From positions 167,637,396-167,701,395 of the forward strand of contig CM056718.1 in NCBI GenBank assembly GCA_029844215.1: a stretch of DNA of 64,000 nucleotides, given 5' to 3'. The notes under the pieces are model-generated. The model was given only the letters and a program-made list of their open reading frames with translations. It did not search any database and was not told the origin of the DNA. Source of the stretch: Przewalskia tangutica. Lineage: Eukaryota > Streptophyta > Magnoliopsida > Solanales > Solanaceae. Position 1 is the first letter of the stretch; each line of letters begins with the position of its first letter. Shown here in pieces: positions 1 to 13,700 of the stretch. A program made the position numbers and the translations under genes.

Positions 1-3000
1 GAAGGGGTTAGGCACCCTCTAAGATCCGCTAACTTGCGGTTGTCCTGCCAAACCTAGGGTAATTATTATGTTTTAAAAAATGCAAAGTAAAAGCTCTTTC
101 TGTTTAATAAAATGCTAAAAATGTTTAAAAGGTGCTTAAAAAGGCAAAAGTTTGCTAAAGGTATTAAATGCTAGAAGGGCTCCTACTTAGAAAAGTGTTA
201 GAAAATGATAAAAGTGCTAAAATGTTTAAAAGACTTAAAGATTCTAAAATGCCAAGGGGTGCTAAATAGAAAAGCTGTAAATGCCAAGGGGTGCTAAATA
301 GAAAAGATGCTAAGGTGCTAGAGGTATTTATATTATTTATAAGAGATGGTGTAAAATTGATTTATCATAGATGCATGCATTTTATAAAAGACTTGTGCTA
401 CATGTAGAGTTTAAAAGTGTTCATTTACTTTTATTTATAAATAAGTGACGCGAAACTAATTTATAAGTTAAATGCATGCACTTACTTGAAGAATTTAATT
501 TATGTGGCCTAGTGCAAGGGACGGTTATCATTTGGCAAAGTTTTGGTCGTGGCAAGCCTGCAAGAATTAAATTAACGGGAATACATTTCTAATGTCCAAC
601 TACTTACTAATCTATTGGTTCGAGATTTAATTATTCCAACTATTCTACTAATTAGTATAATGTTAAACAATTAATTTACAATAAATAAATGAATGGGGGC
701 GGGGTAGAAAATAATATAAAGGACTCGAAGGGTGGCGATGTCTTTCGTCGCGCTTTGGAATTCGATGCGGATAGAGAGACGCGTAGATGCGGTACTAATT
801 TGCCACGATGAGTCTCGCCATGAGACTCTTGTTGCTCCAATGCGTTTCATGTAAAAAGAAAAGAAAGATAAAGATTAGTACGAGCCCAATTAAATAACGA
901 ATAAGCACTTGGCACATAATTTATATTGAAGCAAGCACACATAAAGCCAACAGAGGCAATGTCAGATAGGAATTGGCCGCACAGTGGCGAAAGACACGAG
1001 ATGAGCAGATATGCGGCCACAGGCAGAGGAGAAAAATAACAGTGAGCCCGATTAAGCGGCAGACTTCAATTTCAGAGGGAAAGGAACAAATCATGCAACT
1101 CTTACGGACCGAATGATTATAGCACACCAAAATAAATGCAGCGGGCAGAATATCATGAGGATAATATATGCTACCATAGATATTCGTATGATTAGACATA
1201 TTGGCGATAAGGCAAATAGGAAAAATATAGCCAAACTGGGAGGCATATAGGCGCATGTTTTTAACCACCTTGATACAACATAAGACTGTATGGACTAAAC
1301 TAAGCATGCATATCTTATTAATACAAGTGAAATGTGCACTACACCGCTTCAACGAAATTCACACACCAACATATGAATAGTTTAATACCATGACAAAGTG
1401 AAGATGACTCACGCAAAATATACCTTTCAGGATAGAAAAATTAGATAAAGATTTCATGAGAGAACGTCACGGAAGATAATTTACTTCCAGTGAAGAAAAG
1501 TTTTTCCATCTTATCCAAATTCCATCTCACACGATTTGTAAACTCAGTCGAAATATGAAAAGACATATACATTCTTTATAACAGTGAGACATAAGGAACT
1601 ACACTTTAAAGGGCTATTCAGATTTTTATCTTTACAACAGTAACTCGAATCGAACATATGACATAAATATACAATATGCAAGACAAAGAAGGACTGATAT
1701 ACGCCAAATATACTAACTGCATATTCTATGTTTTGAGATATACAAAGACATATTACCCTTCTATACAATCGATGAATACTTTGATTTCCATATTTCATAT
1801 ATCTTGGAATATCACGGTGCGTCATGGAATGATATAATCTTTTCAGGAGATAAAAAAAAAAGAAACACCCCACATATCAATAGGATGCTTGGGAGAAAAC
1901 ATAAAAAAAAGCAAGCAGCAAAGCAAATAGACTGGGATCATTTTACACTCATACTCAAGCCAAACTAATGAGAAGCCAACCTATGGGACAGAATCTAATC
2001 AAAGGACAGAGAGCAGACACATATTATTTTGGTAAGGAAGTTAGGCAAGATAAGTATTATAAAAGAACATGGACGTTTCGACCGAACAAAGATCAAGTCA
2101 ACTCAATCCTCTTCCTACATGCTCATGTGAGTTTAAACACATACATGAGCTAACTATTATAACAGTCAGGGGTAGTAAGTCTGATAAGAGACGCACGTTT
2201 CGTACAAAAAGAAAAAAAACCAATTCTTGCATTTAGCACAAAAACAGTCCACTGCAAAATGGTCCCCAAACCAACATTTTCAACCTCATATTATAACTAA
2301 ACAAATCTCATATGCATACACCAAACTTGTTAACTCGGTTTACCTGATTACACTTGACTAACCTAACATTTTAGGCATTATACTACTTTGACCCCTTTAC
2401 AAATAGCAAGAACAAACTCACAATAAACACATTAACCAACTTGGCAATATCTAAGTGACTCCAGCATAGTCAATAACTCTTGCACTGACAAGGTCGAGTA
2501 TTAAATCCATCAGACAAACTTGCGTTAAACAAAAGACAAGACTTCATATTCTTGTATTAAATTATGATTCGGATAATATTATGATACAAGAAAGCATTCG
2601 AGTTCATCTTCCGACTAAGTTATGCGATTTTCACAAAGATGCATTCCTAGGTGTAGCAAAATGTTAACAGTAAGCGCGAGACATCGTATAATCAATTTAA
2701 AGCTAAACATGACTAAACAACAAAAATATGTAAAAGCACATAAATCACAGAAATGAACTAGAATCGAAAAGGAGTTGGGTTTACCTTCTCCGGACAGCGA
2801 ACCGAGGCCACGTATCAAGTCGTCGATCCGCTCGGAGGTTTTATGCTATGCGATTGAAAGCTATGTCGTTTTGTGGTCGATTCTAGGCTGTTATTAGAAG
2901 AAAGGTTTCGTATTTGTGCTTTGGATTCCTGATTTTGCTGGTGAGAACCCTCACTGCTGGATTTTCGATTGATTCGGGACTTAGTCAACGCCGCCTTTCT

Positions 3001-4187
3001 TCCGCTCTTGCATGTCTATCGGCGTTCGTTAATTGACAGGGAAAGGATGTCTGGATTGCTGGCCACCCTTGCTCTCCTTCTCTCGATGTTCCCCCCTTTG
3101 CATGGTGAAAAAACTTCTGTATTTATAGCCCCAAATCGTGTTCTGAATTTGGTAAGGCTTTCAATGCTGATTTAGTACGATTCGTGCTTGATTCGGTACT
3201 GATTTTAGAACGATTTATGGTGTATTTCGGTTATGGTAACTTGATATTAAAGGATTGATTCTTGTCTCATTCTTGTTATGGTATGTTTCTGATTATGAGG
3301 GTGCGATTTCGGCGAGATTTGGGCGTGATATGGGCTGATATAGGGTGTAACAGGTGATGGAGGCGACGAGTGTTTTTTTTTTTAGGTTTTGTTTGTGCGT
3401 GATAGCGGAGAGACGAGGTGTAAGGGCTGAAGTATAAGAGCTGTGGGCTTGCGGGTCGTGGGCTGCGGGACGATTGGGCTGCGGGTGTGGGCTGCGGGTC
3501 TTGGACGAATTAAAGGGGTGTTGGGCTAATATTTTTAGTTCTAGGGTTGGGTAGAATTTAATTAGTTAGTGATATTAGTTATTTAATTCTTTAGGCGTAT
3601 TATTTATTGATAAATTAAAATATTTAAATTGTGATTAAATTATCTAATTGTTATAAAATAAATGCGGGTGTGTTATTTAATTAATGCTTAATGCTCTAGA
3701 ATGCGGCGCTATTAAAATCTTATTATTGCATTGTTGTGAAGTTAAATTAAAATTGAATTGAGTTTAGATTAAATTATTTAAATGCTAAATGCGAGTATGA
3801 TATTTAAGAATCGTTTAAAGCTTTATAAATGCGGTGCTATTAAATGCATATATCAGATTAAAATTGATTTTAAATTACAAATGATTACTAATAAATGCGG
3901 CTATGCTACCTGACACGACGTTATCGCTAAATTATTTATTTAATGCATTTATTAATTATTTAAGAATTACGACAAAGCTTAAAGTTAGTTAATGCGGGCG
4001 CGGGACTCTAAGTGTTTAAAATTCTACGTTAGACGCGATGCCATTATTAAATTACTTATTTATGCCTGTATTTAATGTTTTATTGTTGTATTTTATTATA
4101 AAAAATCCTAAAAAAATTATTTTACAAAATTGGGTGTAATTTTATGGTTAATGGCTGGACGGGAGGGTCAAAATTGGGTGTCAACAA
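1..4187 (+). repeat. Tat/Ogre-like gypsy LTR or leader sequence, noncoding
   Basis: No credible host or polyprotein reading frame. The start (about 1-60) holds a motif with gaaggggttaggcaccctct and the words for 'taagatccgctaacttgcgg' that I associate with the LTR/leader of Tat/Ogre-type gypsy elements. The same words occur inverted at about 17150-17195, and similarity between the two arms continues to about position 850 (words around 'gatgagtctcgccatga'). Positions 60-330 are a degenerate run of 'tgctaaa'-type words. The block ends at 4187 with gggtgtcaaca, an LTR-like CA terminus, and no primer-binding site follows, so it reads like a 3' LTR or solo LTR. The class is inferred from motifs only. 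Confidence 0.4.
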
Positions 4188-4472
4188 TACTCTTATCCTG
4201 AAGCAGGTGGTATGACGTCTTGGGGCTTTCCCCTCATTCATACTCTTACCCTGGAGAAGGTGGTATGACGTCTTGGGCTTTCCCCTCATTCATACTCTTA
4301 CCCTGGAGAAGGTGGTATGACGTCTTGGGCTTTCCCCTCATTCATACTCTTACCCTAGAGAAGGTGGTATAACGTCGTGGGGGTTTACCCCTCATTTATA
4401 CTCTTACCCTGGAGAATGTGGTATAACGTCTTGGGGGTTTACCCCTCATTTATACTCTTACCCTAGCTCAAC
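4188..4472. repeat. Tandem array of 52-54 bp units, about 5.3 copies
   Basis: Direct reading shows successive units beginning tactctta(t/c)cctg, each containing ggtggtat(g/a)acgtc and ending cccctcatt(c/t)a. Unit lengths are about 53, 52, 52, 54 and 54 bp, followed by a partial copy. The first three units share tgacgtcttgggctttcc while the last two have taacgtc and gggggtttacc, so two subtypes are arranged in order. The array starts exactly where the preceding LTR-like block ends. Confidence 0.85.
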
Positions 4473-5991
4473 CGGCTATCCTACATAACATAAGTAAGTC
4501 AAGAAATCCCCTAACTTCTTATTGACATTATTAATATATCCTCTCATTTTAATTCACTTAAGGCACTAACATGTCTTAATAAAAGAATCCGGAAATTTAA
4601 TCCCAAGTACTACATACTTCTACTCTTTTAAAACGAATGACTCTTTTTTTTTTATATAAAACTTCCAAGATACTAATAACCATAGCATCAAGTCACTTGT
4701 CCTTACTTATCTTACTTAAAGTAAATCTCTCCTTTTAACTTTTCATAAAGCGAATATAACCAACTTCCCATAAAGTCGTTATATTAATCTTATACCTTAG
4801 TCAATTACATTTTCCTATTTCCAAGGGACTTAAACTTTTAAAACAAAACAAGTATCATATACTCAAAACACTTCAAGTCCCTTAACTTTGAAAACTTAAG
4901 ACATCCTTAATAGTTTTAAAGAAGTGGGTTAACCTCCTAACTCGCCCAACTTGGCCATTCTTAAATAAGTAAAGGATATCAAAGTATTGTACGTCTACCG
5001 TACTATATAAGTACAACTATTCATGCTCAAGAGATAGGAAAGTTTCACATACCTTTATTGATCTTCTAAACGATAAGTGGAACTCTCTCTGGATGGAGTT
5101 GACTATTTTCTATAGTATGACTCCAATCGGATAGTTGAAAAAGGTCGAGTCACATAAATGCCTCTTTCGTGAATACTCTCTTTTTGATTTGGCAAAACCT
5201 TCTACCCTCATTGTCATGTTGACGATCTGAAGGTACGTCCGATCATAGGCTAATGCCACTACCTTCTCTACCAAGTTCGGGTTTAAACCCTCACAAATCT
5301 CTTGACTCTATCCATTTCTGTAGGGACGACATGTGTGTTGTATGTCGATAACCTCACGAAATGTGTATCATATTCTTGTACACTGCGGTCACCTTGCTTC
5401 AATTGTTCAAACTCCCGTCTGAGCGCATCCTTGCGCGTATTAGGCATAAATTCTCAATGAATGCCGCTCAACCTCCCCAAGTCATTGGTGGTGACATCGG
5501 GGGACGATTTTTCCTAAAATTCCTCCACCACACCCCTGCATCATCCACTAACCGTGCGATTATCAAATTGACGTCATGCGTCTCCACACATCCTCGTGTA
5601 AACAGTAGGTTTTCTACCTCATCGAGAAATACTATTGGGTTAGACTTGTAGTCCTTCCCTGTATAGATATGTTCCCTTCTTCTCACGAAATTTGCCCCAT
5701 AGTCTATCTGGTACCTCTCCTACCTTTTCGGTCGGTGCGCCACATCCCAGTTATTTTATCGTTGTACACTCCTTTCCACAATCCTTTGAAGGAGGTAGTA
5801 CGAGCACCAAGTCTTTGAAAAGACTCAAGATAGGCACGAGAAGAGTATGAAAGAAGTGAAACTTTAGGATGTTATTCCGTTTACTTATTACTAAGGTGGC
5901 GCGCACACCGTCGCAATAAGTAACCGTTCAAACACCCAACTCGAAGAAACTTCCTAGAATCTCCTAACCTGGTTTAGCTTTGATACCAACT
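4473..5991 (-). pseudogene. Ty3/gypsy leader and gag remnant (minus strand)
   Basis: On the minus strand a primer-binding site (5979-5988) is followed downstream by a leader and then, at 5686-5468, a 72-residue open stretch. Its motifs VFLDEVENLL and VDDAGVWWRNF are typical of the gypsy capsid domain (retrotransposon gag family, with the conserved tryptophans). The frame is broken on both sides and no zinc knuckle, protease, reverse transcriptase or integrase is seen, so only a gag fragment survives. The rest (about 4473-5460) is noncoding AT-rich DNA in which I recognise nothing. Confidence 0.55.
5979..5988 (-). other. Primer-binding site of minus-strand gypsy element
   Basis: The reverse complement reads tggtatcaaa, matching the initiator-Met tRNA type of LTR-retrotransposon primer site. 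It lies three bases inside the LTR end at 5992, which reads ggggcgtgaca on the minus strand. Confidence 0.7.
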
Positions 5992-6639
5992 TGTCACGCC
6001 CCAAATTTTCCTAAGTCTTTACTTAGGGCGTGATGGCACTGGACAATTATTTTCCACCATGAGCACCATTTAATTCTCTTTATTTAGAAATTTAAACTTA
6101 TATTCAAATACGGAGCTATTAATAAAAATAACAATAAAGAAATTTGTTTATGACTTTATTGAAAATATAACGCGAGCCCATACTCGTGCAAATATTGTTT
6201 CTACATAGACATACTGACAAATATTATTCTAAGTTGGAAGGGAGCCCATTCCACACGGGCATTTCCCGAGACACTGGGACTGACATTCTGAACCTGACGA
6301 GTACCAAGCCCGAAGCAATGGACTTGGTGTGACAAGAGGTCGCGGACGATCGCTAGCCTCGCGTGGAGCCTTTCCTCTATCACGCTTTCAAACATGTTAA
6401 ATAAAGAGTCACCCTACCATCCGCCGAGTGAGATCCTTACCTCGCAATTCAAAGTAACACCACAATATTCCAAGTGCAATCACATTATAACGTAATAAGC
6501 ATATTGCAAAAACATATCAGTTACAACATCTTTAAATATGCAACAACTCCTCATAGGAAATTCTCGCTTAACTAACACTTCATTTTATCTCGTATTATAC
6601 GTTAAGACATTCCCTGCATTTCCACATGTTTATTACATT

Positions 6640-7215
6640 TATATATATGTGAACGCAGCGTATTCACTTTTCATATTTATATATAGGTGAACATGTATTC
6701 ATCTTTCATATTTGTTGCGGCAACCCGATCCATTATATTTACGTATTTGTGAACACGTATTCACTTTACGTTTTGTTGCGCGCAACCCGATCCATTATGT
6801 TTACGTATTTGTGAACGTGTATTCACTTTACGCTTTGTTGCGCGCAACCCGATCCATTATATTTACGTATTTGTGAACATATATTCACTTTACGTTTTGT
6901 TGCGCGCGCAACCCGATCCATTATATTTACGTATTTGTGAACGCGTATTCACTTTACGTTTTGTTGCGCGCAACCCGATCCATTATTTTATGTATTTGTG
7001 AACATATATTCACTTTACGCTTTGTTGCGCGTGCAACCCGATCCATTATGTTTACGTATTTGTGAACGCGTATTCACTTTACGCTTTTGTTGCGCGCAAC
7101 CCGATCCATTATGTTTACGTATTTGTGAACGCGTATTCACTTTACGCTTTGTTGCGGCGCAACCCGATCCATTATATATTTATATATTTATGTGAACACG
7201 TATTCACTTTTCATA
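6640..7215. repeat. Tandem array of about 62-bp units inside gypsy LTR
   Basis: The word caacccgatccatta recurs eight times (near 6721, 6783, 6845, 6909, 6971, 7034, 7096 and 7159). Each is followed by tacgtatttgtgaac and tattcacttta. Spacing is 61-64 bp, and length changes sit in the 'gcgcg' tract before each unit. More diverged copies flank both sides. Confidence 0.9.
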
Positions 7216-7439
7216 TTTTTCAGAAGATCAAATAAATACTATTCTCTTCTCTAACATTCTGTCATTCATACTTGTAACGATTATAACTTTTTAACCATAA
7301 CTCCAACTAAGGTGTTTCTCAAGCGGAAAGTAAGGTAAGACGGGGATCTTTCACTGTACCAAATTTCATTTAAAACTACTTTGAGTAACTAACACAAATT
7401 TATCCTCAAAACAGCCACATGAAATTTATTTCGGCAGAA

Positions 7440-8140
7440 TATTTATTAAACAACACTCAATCTTAGAATAGTCATAACTCCTAATCTATAAACCCGTTCA
7501 AGCCCCATAAAATCTCAAAACGACGAGAACAGAGAGCTACACGTCTCCATGTGAACCATACTTTCATATTCTGTACCATTTGGTACAGTTTTACACTTTT
7601 ATTCGCTGCCCTTCCTGGATCTCGATAGATGCGAGGCAGAAACTTTAAACAGCGATAACTCTCAATCCGTAAGTCGGATAGACCCCCGTAAGGTCTCAAA
7701 ATGTCCAAAACAAAGAGATCTAGAACTTTAATTTAGCAACAATTTTCATATTCCCTACAGATTAGTACAGTTTTACGTTTCAACGTCCTGCCCTTCTGGA
7801 TTCCGACGAATCCGAGGCAGCAACTTCAAACTACAATAACTCTCAACTCGTAAGTCCGTTTTAATAAATCTTTATATATATATGTCCGTAACAGAGAGAT
7901 TTACAACCATGTAAATTTTCATATAATTCTAATAAGTAAAACTCAATAAAAACAGTCCGTAATTATGCCTTTCCGAATTTCGACCAAATCTAAGGCAGGA
8001 ACTTTGAACTATGATAACTTTCAAACCGTATGTCCATTTTACCTCATTTTTGGTTCTATATGATCATATTAGAGAGGTGTACAATTCTTCCGAATTTCAT
8101 CAAATTCTAACAGTTATAACTCAGTGAGAACAGTTTGTAA
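7440..8140. repeat. Four diverged tandem units of about 180 bp inside gypsy LTR
   Basis: The core (aactc/t after a 'ataa' step, then c..t..taa.tc.gt) recurs near 7471, 7656, 7833 and 8016. Each is preceded by a 'gaggcag..actt' block and followed by an 'agagag' block and an 'acagtttta' block. Spacing is about 177-185 bp. Divergence between units is much greater than in the 62-bp array, so this array is older. Confidence 0.65.
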
Positions 8141-8673
8141 AGTTCATGACGCAACTAGTTATCTAAACCATCAAAAGTTCAATATTTCTTTTCAACATTC
8201 AATTCTTATTCTAACATGTATTGAACTTAAAATAAAGGATATTACCAAGAATTTCTGAGTGAGAAAACTCACCTTGTAAGCGTGAAAAGGATTGTTGTTC
8301 TGTTGCTACAAGTGATTCTTGCTCCCTAGTATTCATATTTTTTGTTCTCCTTCTTCCCTTGATATTTTCTTGATTTTTTTCCTTCTTGTTCACTTGAATA
8401 TTTTCCTGATTTTCTAATCTTTGTGGTATGCACTTTGTTTGTGTATAAGTATAATGTATAAGTGGAGATGGTTGTATAACTTATGGGAGATAGAAGACCA
8501 AGGGTGGAGGGGAATTGAAAAGGGGGAAAGGAAGGGGTAAAGGTAATGCACGTCCACTTTGTGCATGTTTTTTTTTTTTTTTGTTTTCTTTTGTTTTCTT
8601 ATTTCATTTTTTATTTATCTATTTATCCAACTTTAACACTAATTCTATTCCATTCAATTTATTCTTTATTTTC

Positions 8674-8674
8674 T

Positions 8675-8713
<39 letters not shown>
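8674..8713. repeat. TA-dinucleotide microsatellite
   Basis: A near-perfect run of TA/AT dinucleotides about 40 bp long, in an AT-rich stretch that also carries a T-run near 8568-8581. Confidence 0.9.
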
Positions 8714-8715
<2 letters not shown>

Positions 8716-8769
8716 TCTTTTTTTATTGACCCAACCACAACTATATATATTTTTTTTCCGGATTTCACA

Positions 8770-10779
8770 AGTACGGTAGACGTACATGTGTTGAGTGTTT
8801 TGGTTGGTTTAAAACATAGGGTGTTATAACAACTTTATGGGAAGTTAGTTATAACGACCTTATGTAGGTAAAAGAATGGTTTATTGATTGTAGAAGTTAA
8901 GAGACTTGATCTTCAAAGATAAGAGACTTGACTTATAAACGACTTGACTTTTAACGACTTGTTTTCGGAAAAAGAGAAGTAACTTGATTTTAAGTATAAG
9001 TTACTTGTTTTGAAAAGAGTACATTAATTGGGTTTTAAAGGAATACTTGTTGTGGTTTTAAAAGAAAAGAGACTTGTGGAATTGAAGAGTTTTCGGTTTA
9101 AAAGAAGGCATTGTTTTGTCTTAAGTTGTTTTAAAACATAAAGTGTTATAACAGCTTTATGGGAAGTTAGTTATAACGACTTTATGAAAACAAAAGAATG
9201 GTTTATCATTGGTTTTAAAGTGGTAACTTGACTTTAAAAGGAGAAGTGTTTTGGTCTAAAAAGAAGGCACGGTATTGCCTTAATTTGGTTTTAAAAGAAA
9301 AGTATGGAAGTTGTTTTATGTTTACTTAAAAATGTTAGTCACTTTATTTTGATACTACGGGTATCGGGTGACTTTTGTAAAAGAAATGGATCTTCTAAAA
9401 GAATTTAACGTACGTAGTACTTTGGGATTAAAACCCGAACCTTGGCATAAAATGAAAGTACCTTGAGTTGTGTGGTAACGTGCCTATGTTTGCGTGTGAT
9501 AGCCTTGTTGTGCAAGTGTTGTATTCTTATGTTACCGCGCCTCTCGATGGAGGGCCATTATGTTGTTCTTGATCATTTTGACATACCGACACGATGGGTG
9601 CCCACGTATGCTTCCACTATGATAGTTCACGGGCATACCGACTCGATGGACGGTCCACGCATGCGCCACGATGAGGGTTCGTTTCCCGCGTGATAGTGTT
9701 ATTCCACGGATTAGCTCTCCACGAGGTTTCTTCGATTCGCCTTGGTATCCGTGGTCGGTTGCCAGACTTGCCCCGCCTCGTGGTCGATTCGCCTTGTACT
9801 GTAGTTAGCCCGTGACTTGCCTCGGTTTAGTGACGGTCTCGTGATACGCCTGTATCCGTAGTTAGTCTTCGTGATTGCCCGCCACCGTGCGTGGCGCAGC
9901 TTGGTATCCGTAGTTGACTTCAGACTTGCCGTGACGCCTTCGTGGTTTGGATGTTTTGTGACGGTCTCGTGACACGCCTGTACCGGTAGTTAGCCCTCAG
10001 ATTGCCCTGGCCACCACGTGACACGACCTTGGTATCCGTAGTCGGCTTCAGATTGCCCGCGTCGCCTTCGTGGCTTGGTTGTATAGTATTGTTAGTACGG
10101 TTGTTATGACACGTGGGACCTAGTGTTCATGTGTACTTTGGTGTGATTATATCATAGATCGCCGCGATGAGGAAGGTATTCCACGCACGATTGATGTTGT
10201 GGCGTGAGACCCATAGTTATACTTGAGTAATGACTTTGAGGCGAGTCCCCGACTTGACATGATTGTTATATATTATGGATCGTAGTTTGGTTATCATACA
10301 TGTCTCCCGCTTTATATAGACTATTATGATTTCATTTACGATTTTTCTGATTTCACATACTGTACTGTTGTCCGACCTCCGGGGCCGCGTTCACGCCGCA
10401 GTAGAGGTACATCGTGTGTGGATCAGAGCTCTTAGGATCACGCACTTTTGGGAAGCTTCGCTTTCTGAGGCTTATCTTTGGTATAGTCCTCATCGGTGTA
10501 GTTACTTGTACATTCGTGGTATGGCGGCCCCGTCCCGTCATAGTTATGGTTACATTCTTAGAGTCCGTAGTACTTGTGGCGTGGTTTTGTAAAAGGATTT
10601 AAGCGTTGATTTGATATGTGTATATATTCATGAAGGCGACCGTTTTGGTTGGCCTGTTTTCTTATGACGTATCATTGTTTCCTGTTTAAGTTTTTATTTC
10701 CGATGATTTTCTCTGATGTTGTATCACCAGGGTGCCCGGGGTAAGGCACCAGTCGCGGGCCCGTGGTCGGGTCGTGACA
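8770..10779 (+). repeat. Left LTR copy of LARD-like element
   Basis: Nearly identical to 13875-15866. It has an internal echo: the word group ending gtgttataaca, followed by a 'tttatggga' block, occurs near 8821 and again near 9145. The second half is GC-rich with repeated 'tccgtagtt' and 'gtgac' words. Open frames in this stretch are chance products of the repeat. Confidence 0.7.
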
Positions 10780-10783
10780 AAAG

Positions 10784-10796
10784 TGGTATCAGAGCA
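10784..10796 (+). other. Primer-binding site of LARD-like element
   Basis: tggtatcagagca lies four bases after the LTR end gtcgtgaca and matches the 3' end of initiator-Met tRNA as used by many plant LTR elements. Confidence 0.75.
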
Positions 10797-13700
10797 GTTA
10801 GTCCTCGGAAAGTGTCTACGCACCGTGTTCAGTAGAGTCTTGATTATCGGTGTGTTGTGCACCACATCTATAATCGAGGCTGCAGGACATTTAGGATTAG
10901 TTTCCATTTTCTCACTTTGAGATCGTGCCTTAGCCGTGTTATAAGTTGGACTCCTGCGGCGTATTCTTATGTACCGCTTATGCCTCCGCGCAGTGCAACC
11001 AGTGGCCCGGATGGGCAAGGCAACGTAGGAGCCGCGAGTAGGACACAGAGGGTACGAGGCTTAGGCACGGTCGTTACACGAGATAGTACTTGACGACGAG
11101 TTTTATGACGCCGCTAGCCCCAAAGCAGAGTTTAGGCGGCGAGCTTCACGAGGCCACGATACGAGCCTCGAGATCCACGGCCAGAGCCGAGGATATGAGT
11201 TCAGGAGATGACCCGATTACTAGGCTGGTGGCTGGGAATGAGGACGGACGGGAGCCGGTGGTTCCGACAGTACCAATGGTTCACCCTAGATCCGATAGTC
11301 TGAGACTTCGGGATTTCTTGAGTTGCAGTTCGCCAGAGTTATATAGATAGAGAACTGAGGATGATCCTCAGGGTGTCGTGCTAGTATGGGAGATTTTTTT
11401 TTTTACTTGCGGCCAACAGGACCATTTATGGAGATCGTCCACTGCAGGTAGCACAGATGTAGAGACTCAAATTTTCGGGATCGATGGCTGGTTCATCGCC
11501 TTATATAGCTAGGCGCCCTGCAGGGCAGGATTATGGTTAGAGCGACAAAGGGAAAGTGAGGCAGTAGTTGCAGAGATATATTTAGCCTTTAAGAGACTTG
11601 TTATGTTGTTATGGTGGGTACATGTTAGGTGCTATGTACGGATAGCATTGTGTTAAGTGTGAATTAGAAAACATGGGCAGTTGAGAAAGAGTAAGTATAG
11701 AGACGAGACGATTATGAGCCTTAGAATTTATAACAGTTAGGACCTTGGGTGCAAGGCCGTCTTGGGTAAAAGATTTTGTTTACGATTTGATCTTTGTCAG
11801 AGTACATTGTATACGTGGAGTATAATTGTGTGATAAGTCCCTGAGTGGTGTGAGTTATAAGAGGGTAGTTGAGCTAAGAAGACCACTAGGTTTTCGTGAC
11901 TTGATTAGTGAGATTGTTCCGGATCGGGGAACAAGAGTTTGGCGCGACGAATGGGTCGGGTTGAGGCAAGGTCGCGGGTCAACCCGCAGCCGAATGAGTG
12001 GGTCGGTTTGTGGTGATCCCGCCAGGATAGGGTCACGAGGGTGCTAGGCCCAAGTTTAGGTAACCATCGTATGAGTTCGGGATGTGTTCGATCGATCGAA
12101 TCGTGAAGGCCGGAATGGCCTTGAGGAATTTGAGGCTAGTAAGATGACCAAGTTTGGAGGTGGTAACTCTGTGGTTGTGGAAATCGATGGATGAAGTGTG
12201 GTATATGTACTAGAAAGAGTTCGGGTGTACGAGAAAGGGGCGACGAGTAAGAAGAGAAGCGAACAATGTGTTATGAGAACGGAAGTGATCATTTCTTTTG
12301 TGAAGTAAAGATACGAAGGGAGTATCCTTTAGACCATGGGTGTGAGCTTTTTGTGATGTTAGAGGTGATTCCTCGTTGGCGTGGATTTGTATGTTATACT
12401 ATGGCCATTGATGGCATGTTTGGTTTCGTAAGTATAGTGGTGAAGACTATACCGCACGCATGTGTTTGGAGACTTAGAAGGAACATTCGACGAATGTTTC
12501 TAAGGAAGAATGTTATACCCGTAGTTCCGTGGTATATATGTGAGGATGCACGCACGAGGTTACTGACGAAATTTTGGAAAGAAAGGAAGATGTGATTTTT
12601 CGACTAAAAGTTTCCGCTTTTTGTGAAGAAAAGGTTCGTTAATGGAATTGGATTCCCGATTTGGTATTTGGACTTCTTGGATTATATTAGAATTATTGGA
12701 TTTTATTTTCGAAATGGTCACGTGGGCCCACGGAGAAATTTACTGATTTTGTGGCCCGCTTAGTTTTTGAGATTTTCGTATTTTGGATATTTTCGAGACG
12801 AAATATTTTGGACCAATCGGGGCGACACGTGTCACCCTCGCGTGGGCTACGTGAGCCGAATGGTGGATGAGTGGCTAGCCACTGTCCTCGCCGAAATGGC
12901 CCAACACTTGGCATAGTTTCGTTTGGCCATGTGGTGTGGTGGGACCCACACACATGGCCCAATCTTGACCATACACTTATATTGATCTTAGCCCTTTATT
13001 CTTCTATAAATACCCCAAGTGCAAGACATAATATTCATCTCACACTTAAGCTTTCCAAAGCCAAATATTTTCCCTCCCTTTGTTGCATTTTCGTCCCTCC
13101 CCTCTTGTGTGAAGAAAATACTATGTGTATTTTATTATAGTCCAAAATACCTTGGACTAGTATCCATAGTGGTATTCCAAAGATGTTTTAATACTAGTGA
13201 GTCTTAAATACTACTTTATTCCAATAATGCAGTGAAACCCTAGAAAATCTTCCTAGCTTGGTTGAAGTGTTAAGAGAAGTTGTTTAGAAACTTCTAAGGG
13301 TCGCTTGGAGCGGGTTGTAGCGTAAGGAAATTGGAGCTAAACGTTGCTCAGGATCGACTTTAATCTTGGATAATTTTGGGCTTATCGAGGTAATTAATCT
13401 TGTCCCCCTATTGTAATTGGAAATTACATATTGTAGTAATATATAGTTGAGTATACTATATATAGAATGAGTATTGAAAAGAATTGAACTGTATTTACAT
13501 AGGGTTGTATTCTGATCGTTGTATTATTGTGGAGTAGAATTGTACACGCCCAGGTTAGACGTATAATCCTCGGGAATTGTTGGCACAGTAGCGCCCGGAT
13601 AGGGAGGAGTTTTATGTGATACGTGGTGGGAGTCTGCGAATTTTCGTAGAATAAGGAATCTTGCAGTTAGAATATTCTACGAAGAGATCTAGGAGTTGAT

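Larger units (their letters stand above)
5992..8770 (-). mobile_element. 5' LTR of minus-strand Ty3/gypsy element
   Basis: It starts on the plus strand with tgtcacgcccc, next to a primer-binding site, so on the minus strand this is the LTR end ...ggggcgtgaca. The far boundary is not certain: at 8770 the sequence passes into another element without a clear TG/CA terminus or target duplication. The block is about 2.8 kb, holds no gene, and contains a 62-bp array, a 180-bp array and a TA-rich microsatellite (each listed separately). Confidence 0.5.

Noticed and set aside
6998..7195. Open frame with a repeated LCLRICERVFTLRF motif
   Set aside because: It is only the translation of the 62-bp array; no start context, no conservation expected, and it breaks where unit length changes.
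6640..7215. Regular repeats resembling a CRISPR array
   Set aside because: Units are contiguous and similar over their full length, with no unique spacers, and the setting is a plant LTR retrotransposon.
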